A stretch of DNA of 64,000 nucleotides, taken from NCBI GenBank assembly GCA_003220685.1, contig QHTE01000044.1:62001-126000 (forward strand), written 5' to 3'. The translations under genes and the position numbers were made by a program. Position 1 is the first letter of the stretch. Each line of letters starts with the position of its first letter. Under the pieces are notes generated by a model that saw nothing but the letters and a program-made list of their open reading frames with translations, was not told the DNA's origin and did no database searches. Source of the stretch: Candidatus Rokuibacteriota bacterium (lineage in GTDB: Bacteria > Methylomirabilota > Methylomirabilia > Rokubacteriales > CSP1-6). Positions 1 to 12,267 of this stretch are shown here, piece after piece.

Positions 1-809
1 ATGAAGCGAGCGCCGATCAGACGGACCGCCAGGCTCGACAGCATGCCGAGCACGCCGATCGTGAGCATGCCGACGACGATCTGCGGGTACTTCACGATGC
101 CGTAGGCGACCCACGTGAAGTACCCGACCCCGAACTGCCCGGAGATCATCTCGGCCGAGATCAGACAGATCCACGAGACTCCCATGCCCACCGAGAGCCC
201 GGTGACGATCGACGGCAGCGCGCCGGGAAGGACAACCTCGCGGAAGATGGCGGCGCGCCGCGCGCCCAGGCTCGTCGCCGCGCGCACGAGCTGGCGGTCG
301 ATCCCCTCGACGCCGTGGATCGTGTTGAGCACGATCGGGAAGAACGCGCCGAGCGTGGTGATGAACACGATGCTCGACCGCTCGGTGGGCCAGAGCATGA
401 TGCTGATCGGCACCCACGCCACCGCCGGGATCGGCCGGAACAGCTCGATCGGCGGGAACAAGGTGTCCTCGGCGACGGCGAACCACCCGATGGCGAGGCC
501 CAGCCCGACGCCGAGCACGGTGGCGATGGCGAAGCCGAGCCAGATGCGCTCGAGACTCGCGACGATGTGGACGTAGAAGCTTCGATTGCTGAACAGCTCG
601 ATCGCCTCGGCGAGGACCTCGCCCGGCGAGGGGATGTTCTGGAAGCGCACGTAGAGATCGAGGCCCCACAGGGTCGCAACGTGCCACGCGAGCAGGAACA
701 ACCCGATGGACAGCGCGCGGAGGGCCGGGCGCCGCCAGCTCGTCAGTCGCAGCGGGGCGGCGGCGGTCGCCCGCGCGGCCGGCGCGCGGACGAGCGGCGC
801 GGTCGCCAT
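1..809 (-). CDS. NitT/TauT-type ABC transporter permease (3' end beyond window)
   Basis: Inner-membrane permease subunit of a nitrate/sulfonate/taurine-type (SsuC/TauC) importer. Reading the minus strand from ATG at 809 gives 269 codons with no stop before the window edge, so the C-terminus is missing. A hydrophobic segment at about residues 31-50 is followed by further membrane segments. The cytoplasmic EAA loop, which contacts the ATPase, is visible as RAATSLGARRAAIFREVVLPG. The start directly abuts the TAG stop of the upstream binding-protein gene, so the two are cotranscribed. The ATPase is expected beyond the left edge. The substrate cannot be told from the sequence. Confidence 0.88.
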   Translation of the reverse strand, partial: MATAPLVRAPAARATAAAPLRLTSWRRPALRALSIGLFLLAWHVATLWGLDLYVRFQNIPSPGEVLAEAIELFSNRSFYVHIVASLERIWLGFAIATVLGVGLGLAIGWFAVAEDTLFPPIELFRPIPAVAWVPISIMLWPTERSSIVFITTLGAFFPIVLNTIHGVEGIDRQLVRAATSLGARRAAIFREVVLPGALPSIVTGLSVGMGVSWICLISAEMISGQFGVGYFTWVAYGIVKYPQIVVGMLTIGVLGMLSSLAVRLIGARF

Positions 810-2246
810 CTACTTCGCGACCCCCAGCTTCTTGGCCTCTTCGAGCGAAAGGACCCTGCCGCCGTTCTTGGTCGCGAAGGCCTCGGCTTCTTCCTTCCAG
901 GCGAAGGCGACGAGCGAAGCGGTCGCGGCCTTGCCGCTGCCGCCGGCCACGTAGAACGCCCGGTGGGCGAAGAGCTTGAGACCCGTCGGATAGTCGAACA
1001 CGTAGGCGGCGTTGACCGCGCGGCCCGCCTGCTCGGCGTCCCGCAAGGCGCCCATCAGGCTCGCCAGCGAGGCGTACGGCCTGATCGGCTCGCCCTTGAG
1101 CCACATCTCGGCCGCCGCCCGCGGGTCCTTGATCGGCGCGCCCGTGCTCGCGTCCTTGCCGTCGAGGGGCGAGGTGCCGGCGACCATGGCACGCTGATCG
1201 CGCGCGTAGTCGCGGCCGAGCTCGCGGTAGGCCTGCTTGATGTAGCGGTCGTCGATGAAGCCCTCGACGTCGGCGCTCTTGATGATGCCCATCTTCTGCA
1301 GGACGGAGGCGTCGTACTTCAGCACCTCCACCCACTGGGGCTTGATGGTCGCGTCGAGCGTGAGGAAGCCGCCGCGCCCGAAGTAGAGGTAAAGCACCTC
1401 CTTGGGGATCGACGTCCACTGCTCCTGCTTCGTGGTGGCCTCCTCGGGATTCCTGGTGATCCACTCGTTGGCCTCGACGACGGCCTTGAGATAGGCCACG
1501 ACGATCTCCGGGTACCGCTCGAGGAAGTCCTTGCGGACGACGGGACCGTGCAGGTACGCGACCGACGCCTGGCTGCCGTCGAAGATCTTCCGCCCGAAGC
1601 CCTTGAACTCCATCAGCTCGCCCCACGGACAGAAGTCGGCGTGGGCATCGATCTTCTTCTCCTGGATACTGGTGGCGCCGATGGGCGGCGCCTGGTTGAT
1701 CAAGGTGAAGAAGTCCGGCGTGAGCCCGCGGTCCACGAGGGCCTTGAGGAGCATCCCGTGGGCGGCCGAGCCGAACGGCACCGACACCCTTTTGCCCTTG
1801 AGGTCCTCGAATCGGTAGATCGGTGCGTCGGCCGGCACCACGATCGAGTTGCCGGAGCCGTGCATGTTGTACCCGGTCATCGACACGATCACCGAGCGGA
1901 GGCTCTGCGTCTCCTGGAAGCGGGCGATGTTGACGAGCAGCGGATAGTCCCCCATGACCCCGATGTCGAGCTTGCCGGCCAGCATCTGGCTCGTGATCGG
2001 CGGCCCGGAGGCGTAGTCCTCCCAGACGATGTCGTACCTGGCGCCGGCATACTTTCCCGAGCGCGGCAAGTGCTTGTCGAGCAGCCCGAGCTGCTTGACC
2101 GTGATGCCGCCCGAATAGGTGTCCGTGCAGAGACTCTGATGGCCGATGCCGATGCGGATCGCTTCCTGCGCCGCCCCGGGCGCGGCGACGAGCACGAGCG
2201 CGGCCACGAGGCCGACGGCCGAGGCGCGCGTTCCTGGCTTGATCAT
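810..2246 (-). CDS. NitT/TauT-type substrate-binding protein with NosL-like C-terminal domain
   Basis: Periplasmic binding protein of 478 aa. A signal peptide (about residues 1-26, ending APGAAQ) precedes a SsuA/TauA-type binding fold at about 30-360. The last ~100 residues do not belong to that fold. They read AAYVFDYPTG, then AFYVAGG, then EAEAFATKNGGRVLS, which resembles the core of NosL, the copper-binding accessory protein of nitrous oxide reductase. The N-terminal CGM metal motif of true NosL is absent. ATG 2246 is supported by GGGAG about 12 nt upstream. The permease gene follows without a gap. The substrate is unknown; the tail may be a metal-binding or dimerisation module (inference). 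Confidence 0.85.
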   Translation of the reverse strand: MIKPGTRASAVGLVAALVLVAAPGAAQEAIRIGIGHQSLCTDTYSGGITVKQLGLLDKHLPRSGKYAGARYDIVWEDYASGPPITSQMLAGKLDIGVMGDYPLLVNIARFQETQSLRSVIVSMTGYNMHGSGNSIVVPADAPIYRFEDLKGKRVSVPFGSAAHGMLLKALVDRGLTPDFFTLINQAPPIGATSIQEKKIDAHADFCPWGELMEFKGFGRKIFDGSQASVAYLHGPVVRKDFLERYPEIVVAYLKAVVEANEWITRNPEEATTKQEQWTSIPKEVLYLYFGRGGFLTLDATIKPQWVEVLKYDASVLQKMGIIKSADVEGFIDDRYIKQAYRELGRDYARDQRAMVAGTSPLDGKDASTGAPIKDPRAAAEMWLKGEPIRPYASLASLMGALRDAEQAGRAVNAAYVFDYPTGLKLFAHRAFYVAGGSGKAATASLVAFAWKEEAEAFATKNGGRVLSLEEAKKLGVAK

Positions 2247-2422
2247 TCGCTTTTTTTCTCCCGAATCCTCTCTGCGTCGCTCACGGGCACGGGACGGACG
2301 CTACCCTCCCCGTCGGCTCGGCGCGGGTGGCGCCCACAGTCGGAGACCGGGCCCCGGCAGTCAATGTCCAGGGCTGTGGAATTTCTGTAGGGGACTGCGG
2401 CCTCTTGTGGCAGGCTCTGGGC

Positions 2423-3652
2423 GTGAGAACGCACCGCGGCCCTGCGCAAGCCCCCGTCGCTCCGAAAGAAGCGAGAGAAATTCTCGGCGATCGCGCGCCC
2501 CCGCCCGCCGACGGTCACGCCGATGCGCGCCCGATCGTGCTCGTCGTGGACGACGACGCCGGAGTCCGCGAAGGACTGCGCTTCGCGCTCGACGAGCACT
2601 ACGCGGTGCTCGAGGCGCCGCACGGCCGCGGGGCGCTGGGCATCGTGCGCGCCGAGCGCGTGGATCTGGTCCTGCTCGACATCCTGATGCCCGAGGTGGA
2701 CGGGCTCGAGATACTCCAGGAGCTCAAGGCGGTCGATCCCGATCTTCCGGTCATCATGATGACCGCGGTGAAGACCGTGCGGACCACGGTCGCTGCGATG
2801 AAGCTCGGCGCCGCGGACTACGTCACGAAGCCGTTCCAGGAGGACGAGCTGCTCGCCGCGATTCGCCAGGCGCTCGAGCAGCGCGGCCGCCGGCTCGGCG
2901 CGGCGACGGAGCGAGAGCGCACCGACCGCGACGCGCGCGCGCCCCGGACGCACCGCCTCCTCCTCGTCGGCGGCGATCCCGGCTGGCGCGCGACGCTCGC
3001 CGTGGTGCTCGCGCGCGCGACCAGCGTGGAGACGAGCGGCACGCTGATGGACGGGCTGAACGACATGCTGCGGCTTCGGCCGACGTGCGTGGTGCTGAAC
3101 GTCAAGCGCTCCACGACGGAGGCCGGACGCTTTCTCGGCGCGCTGAACGCGCAGCTGCCCGCGTGCCCGGTGCTGGTCGTGTGCGACGACGTCTACCTCG
3201 GCGCCCCGCCGGTGTGGGAGAGCCTGAACATCCGCGGGGTGCTTCGCCCGCCGGTCAGGTTCGACGATCTGGTGAGCCGCATTGGCTCGGTGCTCCCGCC
3301 GGGCGACGGGCTGAGCGGCCCGTGGCCGAGGCTCGGCGAATCCGTGGGGCGCAGCATCGGCCACCTGAGCCGCCACTCCGACGAGGACCTGACGGTCGAG
3401 AGCATCGCGGAGATCGCCGAGATCTCGGCGAGCCACCTGGCGCATCTGTTTCGCTCGGAGGTCGGGATGAGCGTCCGCGACTACCTCACCCGAGTCCGGG
3501 TGACGATCGCGCAGGACCTCCTGGCGCACACAGACGAGAAGCTCGAGGCGATTGCGACGAGTCTCGGCTTCGCCGACACCTCCCATCTCGCACACGTTTT
3601 CCAGCGGATCACCGGAAGGCCCCCGAGCGCCTACCGACGCTCGACGCGCTGA
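2423..3652 (+). CDS. response regulator: receiver, pseudo-receiver, AraC-type DNA-binding domain
   Basis: Cytoplasmic two-component regulator of about 409 aa. An N-terminal receiver carries the acidic pair (VVDDD), the phospho-acceptor Asp in LLDILMPEVDG and the conserved Lys in YVTKPF. A second receiver-like region (LLLVGGDPG to LVVCDD) has Asn where the acceptor Asp belongs (VVLNVKRS), so it should not be phosphorylated. The C-terminus is a double-HTH AraC domain (LTVESIAEIAEIS; LEAIATSLGFADTSHLAHVF). No cognate kinase is adjacent; the hybrid kinase at 8115-11216 lies beyond pyc on the other strand. The start is uncertain: GTG 2423 is chosen, and GTG 2327 would add 32 poorly structured residues. 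Confidence 0.82.
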   Translation: MRTHRGPAQAPVAPKEAREILGDRAPPPADGHADARPIVLVVDDDAGVREGLRFALDEHYAVLEAPHGRGALGIVRAERVDLVLLDILMPEVDGLEILQELKAVDPDLPVIMMTAVKTVRTTVAAMKLGAADYVTKPFQEDELLAAIRQALEQRGRRLGAATERERTDRDARAPRTHRLLLVGGDPGWRATLAVVLARATSVETSGTLMDGLNDMLRLRPTCVVLNVKRSTTEAGRFLGALNAQLPACPVLVVCDDVYLGAPPVWESLNIRGVLRPPVRFDDLVSRIGSVLPPGDGLSGPWPRLGESVGRSIGHLSRHSDEDLTVESIAEIAEISASHLAHLFRSEVGMSVRDYLTRVRVTIAQDLLAHTDEKLEAIATSLGFADTSHLAHVFQRITGRPPSAYRRSTR

Positions 3653-3796
3653 CGCCGGGCCGGTGCCGCCCTGCCCGGCCCGCGGGCCAGCCAGCAACCC
3701 GAGACAGAAGCTCCGCAGTCCGGAACACCGATTCGGCCGTTCGGCCGCGCGAACTTCGCGGATACTTTCCTGTCGGCAAGCGACAGGGAGAAACGC

Positions 3797-4594
3797 GTGG
3801 ACCAGTGGCTGCTCGTTTACGCGGCGATCGGCGCCTTCATCGGCTTCTTTGCCGGCATGCTCGGCATGGGCGGCGGCGGCATCCAGGTGCCGCTGACGAC
3901 GATGGCTTTCGCGGCGCAGGGCTTTCCGCACGAGCACATGCTGCACGTCGCGCTCGGGACGGCCATGGCGACCGTGATCTTCACCTCGGTCTCGAGCCTG
4001 CGGGCGCACGACCGGCACGGCGCGGTCAACTGGGCGGTGCTCCGGCGCCTGCTCCCGGGGATCGTCGTCGGGACGGGCCTCGGCACCTTGCTCGCGCGCC
4101 ACATTCCGACGTTTCCCCTGGCGGTGATCTTCGTCTTCTTCGTCCTCTACATGGCCGCGAGCATGCTCTTCAACTGGAAGCCGAAGCCGACGCGGCAGCT
4201 GCCGGGGACGGCCGGCCTGTTCGCCGCGGGCACCGTGATCGGCGTCTGCTCGGCGCTGGCGGCCATGGGGGGAGCGACCCTGACGATTCCGTTCCTGGTT
4301 TTCTGCAACGTGCCCTTTCACATGGCGATCGGCACGGCTTCGGCCGTCGGCTTCCCGATCGCCGTGGTCGGGACGGTGGGCTACCTCGTGAACGGCTGGG
4401 GCGCCGCGGGACTGCCGGGGCACAGCGTGGGCTACATCTACGTGCCGGCGCTGATCGGATTCACCGTGGGCAGCATGGTACTGGCGCCTGTCGGCGCGCG
4501 CCTGGCCCATCGCACCTCGGAGCGCTCGCTCAAGCGGATCTTCGCGGCCGTCATCGGCGCGCTCGGGATCAAGATGCTGGTCGCGCTGGCCTGA
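3797..4594 (+). CDS. TauE/SafE family sulfite/anion exporter-like membrane protein
   Basis: Inner-membrane protein of 265 aa with about eight hydrophobic segments and the family's Gly-rich first helix (GFFAGMLGMGGGGIQVP), repeated in the second half (AALAAMGGATLTIPFLV). Members export sulfite, sulfoacetate or related small organic anions. GTG 3797 is supported by AGGGAG at 3785-3790. It lies between a regulator and pyruvate carboxylase on the same strand, so it may exchange a small organic anion, but the substrate is not visible. Confidence 0.85.
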   Translation: MDQWLLVYAAIGAFIGFFAGMLGMGGGGIQVPLTTMAFAAQGFPHEHMLHVALGTAMATVIFTSVSSLRAHDRHGAVNWAVLRRLLPGIVVGTGLGTLLARHIPTFPLAVIFVFFVLYMAASMLFNWKPKPTRQLPGTAGLFAAGTVIGVCSALAAMGGATLTIPFLVFCNVPFHMAIGTASAVGFPIAVVGTVGYLVNGWGAAGLPGHSVGYIYVPALIGFTVGSMVLAPVGARLAHRTSERSLKRIFAAVIGALGIKMLVALA

Positions 4595-4627
4595 GAGCGC
4601 GGCGCGCGGCGCTGACGCGCCTCCGAC

Positions 4628-7600
4628 ATGGGAGAAGCCATCTTGCACCGGAAGATCGAACGTCTCCTCGTCGCCAACCGCGGCGAGATCGCCATCCGCA
4701 TCGTGCGCGCCGCGCGCGAGCTCCAGATGCGCACGGTCGCGATCTTCTCCGAGGAGGATCGCGGCGCGCGCCATCGCTTCACCGCCGACGAGAGCTATCT
4801 CGTCGGCGAGGGGCGCACGCCGGTCGAGGCCTACCTCGACCTCGACGAGGTACTCCGGGTGGCGCGCCGGGCTCGCGTGGACGCGATTCACCCGGGCTAT
4901 GGATTTCTCGCCGCGAAGCCGGCGCTCGCCGCCGCGTGCGCGCAGGCCGGCATCACCTTCGTCGGTCCGCGGGAAGAGGTGATCCGCGTCCTGGGCGACA
5001 AGGTCGCGGCGCGATCCCTCGCCAGGGCGGCCGGCGTGGCCGTCCTTCCCGCCACCGGCCTTCTGCCGCGAGACGTCGGCCGGGCGAGGGGCCTCGCGGC
5101 GGCGATCGGCTTTCCGCTCATGATCAAGGCCAGCCGGGGCGGCGGCGGGCGCGGCATGCGCGTCGCGGACTCGGCCGCGGAGCTGCCGACCCTCATCGAG
5201 GCGGCGCGGCGCGAAGCGCGCGCGGCCTTCGGCGAGGACGACGTGTACGCCGAGAAGCTGTTGCGCCGGGCGCGCCACCTCGAGGTCCAGGTGCTGGGCG
5301 ACCTCCACGGCACGCTCGTGCATCTGTTCGAGCGCGATTGCTCCGTGCAGCGTCGGCATCAGAAGGTCGTCGAGTGGGCGCCGGCGCCCAGCCTGACCGA
5401 GGCCGAGCGCGAGAGGCTCTGCGCTACCGCGCTCACCGTGGCGCGGGCCGCCGGCTATACGCACGCCGGGACCGTGGAGTTCCTCCTGGACGTCGACACC
5501 AGGGCGTTCTACTTCCTCGAGGTCAACCCGCGCCTGCAGGTCGAGCACACGGTCACCGAGGAAGTCACCGGGATCGACATCGTCAAGGCGCAGCTCCGGA
5601 TCGCCGCCGGGGCGCGCATCGGCGACCCCGATTCGGGCGTCCCGTCGCAGGCGGCGATCGCGCTGGCCGGGCACGCGCTCCAGTGCCGGGTGACGACCGA
5701 GGACCCGGCGCGCGGCTGGGCACCCGCCCACGGGCGCCTCACCACCTGTCAGGTGCCGGCGGGCTTCGGCATTCGCGTCGACGCCGGCAGCGCGCACACG
5801 GGTGCCTGCGTGTCGCCGTTCTACGACTCCCTGCTCATGAAGATCGTGGCTCGCGGCGATTCGCCGGAGGAGACGATCGGACGCATGGCGCGGGCGCTCG
5901 GGGAGTCGCGCGTCGAAGGCGTGGCGTCGAATCTCGAGTTCCTCGAGCACGTCATCGCGCACCCGACGTTCGCCTCCGGAGCGTACACGACGAAGTTCGT
6001 GGACGAGACGCCCGAGCTGCTGGAATCCACGCCGTCATCGGACGGGGCGCTCGGTCTTCTCGAGTTTCTCGGCGAGGTGACCGTCAACGGCAATCCGGAG
6101 GTGCTGGGACACCCGCGGCCCACGGGCCCGCTGCCGAAACCGCCCCTGCCCCGCTACGATCCCGATCGCCCGATCCCGGGGGGCAGCCGCGATCGGCTGC
6201 GCGAGCTCGGACCCGAGCGCTTCCTCGCCTGGATGCGGAACGAAAAGCGCGTCCTCTTCACCGACACGACGGTCCGCGACGCGCAGCAGTCGCTGCTGGC
6301 GACGCGCCTGCGGACGCACGACATCCTGGCCGTCGCCCCGGCGTACGCCCACCTGGCGCCCGAGCTCTTCTCGCTCGAGTGCTGGGGCGGCGCGACGTTC
6401 GACGTCATGCTGCGGTTCCTGCGCGAGGACCCATGGGAGCGGCTGACGCGGCTGCGCGAGGCGGTGCCCAACCTGATCCTCCAGATGATGGTGCGCGCCT
6501 CGAATGCGGTCGGCTACACGAGCTATCCCGACAACGTCGTGCAGCACTTCATCGCCCAGGCGATGCTGGCGGGGATCGACCTCTTCCGCGTCTTCGATTC
6601 CTTGAACGGCGTCGACAACATGCGCGTCGCGATCGACGCCGTGCGCTCAGCCGGGGCGCTGTGCGAGGCGGCGATGTGCTACACGGGCGATCTGTTCGAC
6701 GCCGCGCGTCCGAAGTGGAACCTGCGCTACTACGTCGACCTGGCCCGGCAGCTCGAGAAGGCAGGCGCGCAGATCCTCGGCATCAAGGACATGGCGGGGG
6801 TGTGCCGGCCGCGCGCCGCGCGGGCGCTGGTGGAGGCGCTGCGCGGCGAGGTCGGGCTGCCCATCCACTTCGACACGCACGACACCAGCGGCATTGGCGC
6901 CGCCAGCGTGCTGGCCGCCATCGACGCGGGCGCCGATGCGGTCTACGGCGCCCTCGACGCGATGAGCGGCCTCACCGCGCAACCCAATCTGAGCGCCATG
7001 GCGTCGGCGCTGGCCGGGTCCGAGCTCGATCCGGGGCTCGATCCCGACGCCTTGCAGTCGCTGTCACGGTACTGGGAAATCGTTCGCCGCTACTACGCGC
7101 CGTTCGAGGCCGACATGCGCGCCGGGACGGCCGACGTCTATCGCCACGAGATGCCGGGGCCCCAGTACACGAACCTCCGCGCCCAGGCGCATGGGATGGG
7201 GCTCGAGCATCGCTGGGACGAGATCTGCCGGCGCTACGCAGAGGTGAATCTCTTGTTCGGCGACCTGGTGAAGATCACGCCGACGTCGACGGCGGTCGCC
7301 GACATGGCGCTCTGCATGGTCGCCAACGGCTGGAGCCGCGACGACGTGCTCGATCCGGCGCGCGACCTGGCGTTCCCGAAATCGGTCGTCGCCCTGTTCC
7401 GCGGCGAGGTCGGTGCGCCGCCGGAGGGCTTCCCGGCCGATCTGCAGCGGAAGGTGCTCAAGGGGCAGCCCGCGATCGACGGGCGCGCGGCGGCCCATCT
7501 GCCCGCCGCGGACCTGGCCGCGCGGCGCGAGGACCTCGAAGCCGCCGTGCGGCGCCCGGTGAGCGAGCGCGAGCTGTCGTCGTGGATCCTGTTCCCCGCG

Positions 7601-8089
7601 CTCTTCCTCGAGTACGCGCGGCACCGCGACCGCTTCGGAGACGTATCGGTGCTGCCGACCACGGCGTTCTTCTACGGCCTCCGGGAAGGCGAGGAGATCG
7701 AGGTCGAGGTGGCACCGGGCAAGCGGCACGTGATCGGCCTCCTCGCCCGGACGGAGCCCGACGGCAACGGCGGCGTGACGCTCTTCGCGACCGTCGACGG
7801 CCAGCTCCAGCTGGTCCGGGTGGCCACGGCCGCCGCGACCGCGCAGGTGACGCGCGCTCAGGCGCAGCAGGGAAATGCCGCGCACGTCAGCGCCGGGCTG
7901 GCCGGGACGGTCGTCGCGGTGCCGGTCCGGCCCGGTCAGGTCGTGGCGCGCGGCGAGACACTCCTGGCGATCGAGGCGATGAAGATGGAGACGCACATCA
8001 TCGCGGAGCGTGACGCGATGGTCGCCGAGGTGTACGTGGTGCCCGGCGACGCGGTGGGCCCGCGCGATCTGCTGATCCTGTTGTCGTAG
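4628..8089 (+). CDS. pyc: pyruvate carboxylase
   Basis: Single-chain anaplerotic enzyme converting pyruvate, bicarbonate and ATP to oxaloacetate; 1153 aa, normal length for the family. The N-terminus is a biotin carboxylase (LLVANRGEIAIRI, ATP-grasp with KASRGGGGRGMR, EVNPRLQVEH). A carboxyltransferase TIM barrel starts near residue 540 (FTDTTVRDAQQSLLATR; YGALDAMSGLTAQPN). A biotinyl domain at the C-terminus carries the carrier Lys in EAMKMET (about K1119). ATG 4628 has no Shine-Dalgarno. TTG 4643 has GGAG nine bases upstream and may be the true start, removing five residues. Close kin such as oxaloacetate decarboxylase are usually split, so pyc is the better call. Confidence 0.95.
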   Translation: MGEAILHRKIERLLVANRGEIAIRIVRAARELQMRTVAIFSEEDRGARHRFTADESYLVGEGRTPVEAYLDLDEVLRVARRARVDAIHPGYGFLAAKPALAAACAQAGITFVGPREEVIRVLGDKVAARSLARAAGVAVLPATGLLPRDVGRARGLAAAIGFPLMIKASRGGGGRGMRVADSAAELPTLIEAARREARAAFGEDDVYAEKLLRRARHLEVQVLGDLHGTLVHLFERDCSVQRRHQKVVEWAPAPSLTEAERERLCATALTVARAAGYTHAGTVEFLLDVDTRAFYFLEVNPRLQVEHTVTEEVTGIDIVKAQLRIAAGARIGDPDSGVPSQAAIALAGHALQCRVTTEDPARGWAPAHGRLTTCQVPAGFGIRVDAGSAHTGACVSPFYDSLLMKIVARGDSPEETIGRMARALGESRVEGVASNLEFLEHVIAHPTFASGAYTTKFVDETPELLESTPSSDGALGLLEFLGEVTVNGNPEVLGHPRPTGPLPKPPLPRYDPDRPIPGGSRDRLRELGPERFLAWMRNEKRVLFTDTTVRDAQQSLLATRLRTHDILAVAPAYAHLAPELFSLECWGGATFDVMLRFLREDPWERLTRLREAVPNLILQMMVRASNAVGYTSYPDNVVQHFIAQAMLAGIDLFRVFDSLNGVDNMRVAIDAVRSAGALCEAAMCYTGDLFDAARPKWNLRYYVDLARQLEKAGAQILGIKDMAGVCRPRAARALVEALRGEVGLPIHFDTHDTSGIGAASVLAAIDAGADAVYGALDAMSGLTAQPNLSAMASALAGSELDPGLDPDALQSLSRYWEIVRRYYAPFEADMRAGTADVYRHEMPGPQYTNLRAQAHGMGLEHRWDEICRRYAEVNLLFGDLVKITPTSTAVADMALCMVANGWSRDDVLDPARDLAFPKSVVALFRGEVGAPPEGFPADLQRKVLKGQPAIDGRAAAHLPAADLAARREDLEAAVRRPVSERELSSWILFPALFLEYARHRDRFGDVSVLPTTAFFYGLREGEEIEVEVAPGKRHVIGLLARTEPDGNGGVTLFATVDGQLQLVRVATAAATAQVTRAQAQQGNAAHVSAGLAGTVVAVPVRPGQVVARGETLLAIEAMKMETHIIAERDAMVAEVYVVPGDAVGPRDLLILLS

Positions 8090-8114
8090 CCGGGCCGCGG
8101 GCGCGACGGCGATC

Positions 8115-11215
<3,101 letters not shown>

Positions 11216-11216
<1 letters not shown>

Positions 11217-12073
11217 TACTGGAGCTCGACCTTCACCAGGGTGGTCCGGTAGAACTTCCGCATGTTGTCGAACTCGCTGTCCTTCGCCGCGACGAATCGC
11301 ATCGGCGCCGATTGCTTGAGGACCCTGGCGCTCGCCTCCAGCACCTTGGCGCCTTCGGGATCGTCGGCCATCTTGAGAAACGCCTCACGCACCGCCTTGA
11401 CGGTGTCGGCCGGGACCGACGGGAGGGCCGAGAGGGCGAGGCTCAAATACTTGTCCGAGCTCCACAGCGTGCGGTACGCGAGATTTTCACGCTGCGCGAA
11501 GGCGCGCATCACCTCGGCGTTGACGCCGGCGGCGACCACGCGGCCGGCCTTGAGCTGGCCCATCGCGCCTTCCTGGTTGCCGGCGAAGTGGACTTTGACC
11601 TGGATCCCCTTGCGCAGCAGCGCATCCATTGGAAGGTGATAGCCGTAGAACGCGGCCGTGTGCGGGAAGGCCACCTCTTGCCCCTCGAGCGCCGTCAGCG
11701 AGCGAATCGGCGAGTCCTTCAGGACCACGATCTCTCCGGTGCCGGCGTCCTCCTTCGACCGGGCGAACACGCGATACCCGCTCTCTTCGTTCTCCTTGAT
11801 GAAATTGTGGTTGGAGTAGAGGAAGTGATACTCGCCGCGCCGGACCATGGCGGTATGCTCGGGTCCGGTCTGGGCCACCTTCAGCTGCAGCGGCACCCCG
11901 CTTCGCTCGGAGACATGGCGCAGAATCGGGTTCCAGAACTGTGCGGTCAGGGTCGGGCTTCGCCAGATGATGACCCCGAACGAAAGGGGCTGATTCTGCT
12001 GAGACCAGCCCGGCGCACCGAGCCCGGCGAGTGACATGGCGCCGAGCCACGCGACGACGACCCACTTCTTCAT
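11216..12073 (-). CDS. PhnD-like phosphate/phosphite/phosphonate-type periplasmic binding protein
   Basis: Periplasmic solute-binding protein of 285 aa. The start MKKWVVVAWLG at 12073 is chosen over the longer frame because GGGGAGG lies just upstream and a clean signal peptide (to about residue 26, GWSQ) follows. The body has PhnD family features (FGVIIWRSPT; AGNQEGAMGQLKAGRVVAAGVN; LSALPSVPADTVKAVREAF). No permease or ATPase accompanies it. The next gene is a hybrid kinase overlapping by one base, so it probably feeds a sensory pathway rather than transport. The ligand is unknown. Confidence 0.85.
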
Positions 12074-12177
12074 GACCCTCCCCCGATCTCGCTCGCCGAC
12101 ATGGAAGTCCGAGCGTGAATTAAGCAAGGGGCGAGCCAACAACTCAGGCCTGAAGAGACGGCTACTTGGGGCGGCTT

Positions 12178-12195
12178 CGGTGCGTTCGTGCACCG
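12178..12195 (-). terminator. hairpin downstream of aldo/keto reductase gene
   Basis: CGGTGC and GCACCG arms flank a six-base loop, 73-90 bases past the aldo/keto reductase stop on the minus strand. There is no clear U-tract, so it is a weak terminator candidate. Confidence 0.3.
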
Positions 12196-12211
12196 ACGGC
12201 GGTCACCGGGA

Positions 12212-12227
12212 TTGTCATCTTTGACAA
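12212..12227. promoter_or_regulatory. inverted repeat TTGTCA-N4-TGACAA
   Basis: Perfect six-base arms separated by TCTT, about 140 bases upstream of the PhnD-like start. It may be an operator for the binding protein/kinase operon. The arms resemble a -35 element but no matching -10 was found. Confidence 0.3.
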
Positions 12228-12267
12228 CCGCCCTCGGACGCCGCGGACGAGAGTCAGGCGGGGGGCC

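Noticed and set aside
2146-8013. A 1955-codon open frame on the plus strand and a 1239-codon frame opposite it (2243-5962).
   Set aside because: Arg/Ala/Pro-rich low-complexity translations overlapping well-supported genes in other frames; stop-poor shadow frames of GC-rich DNA.
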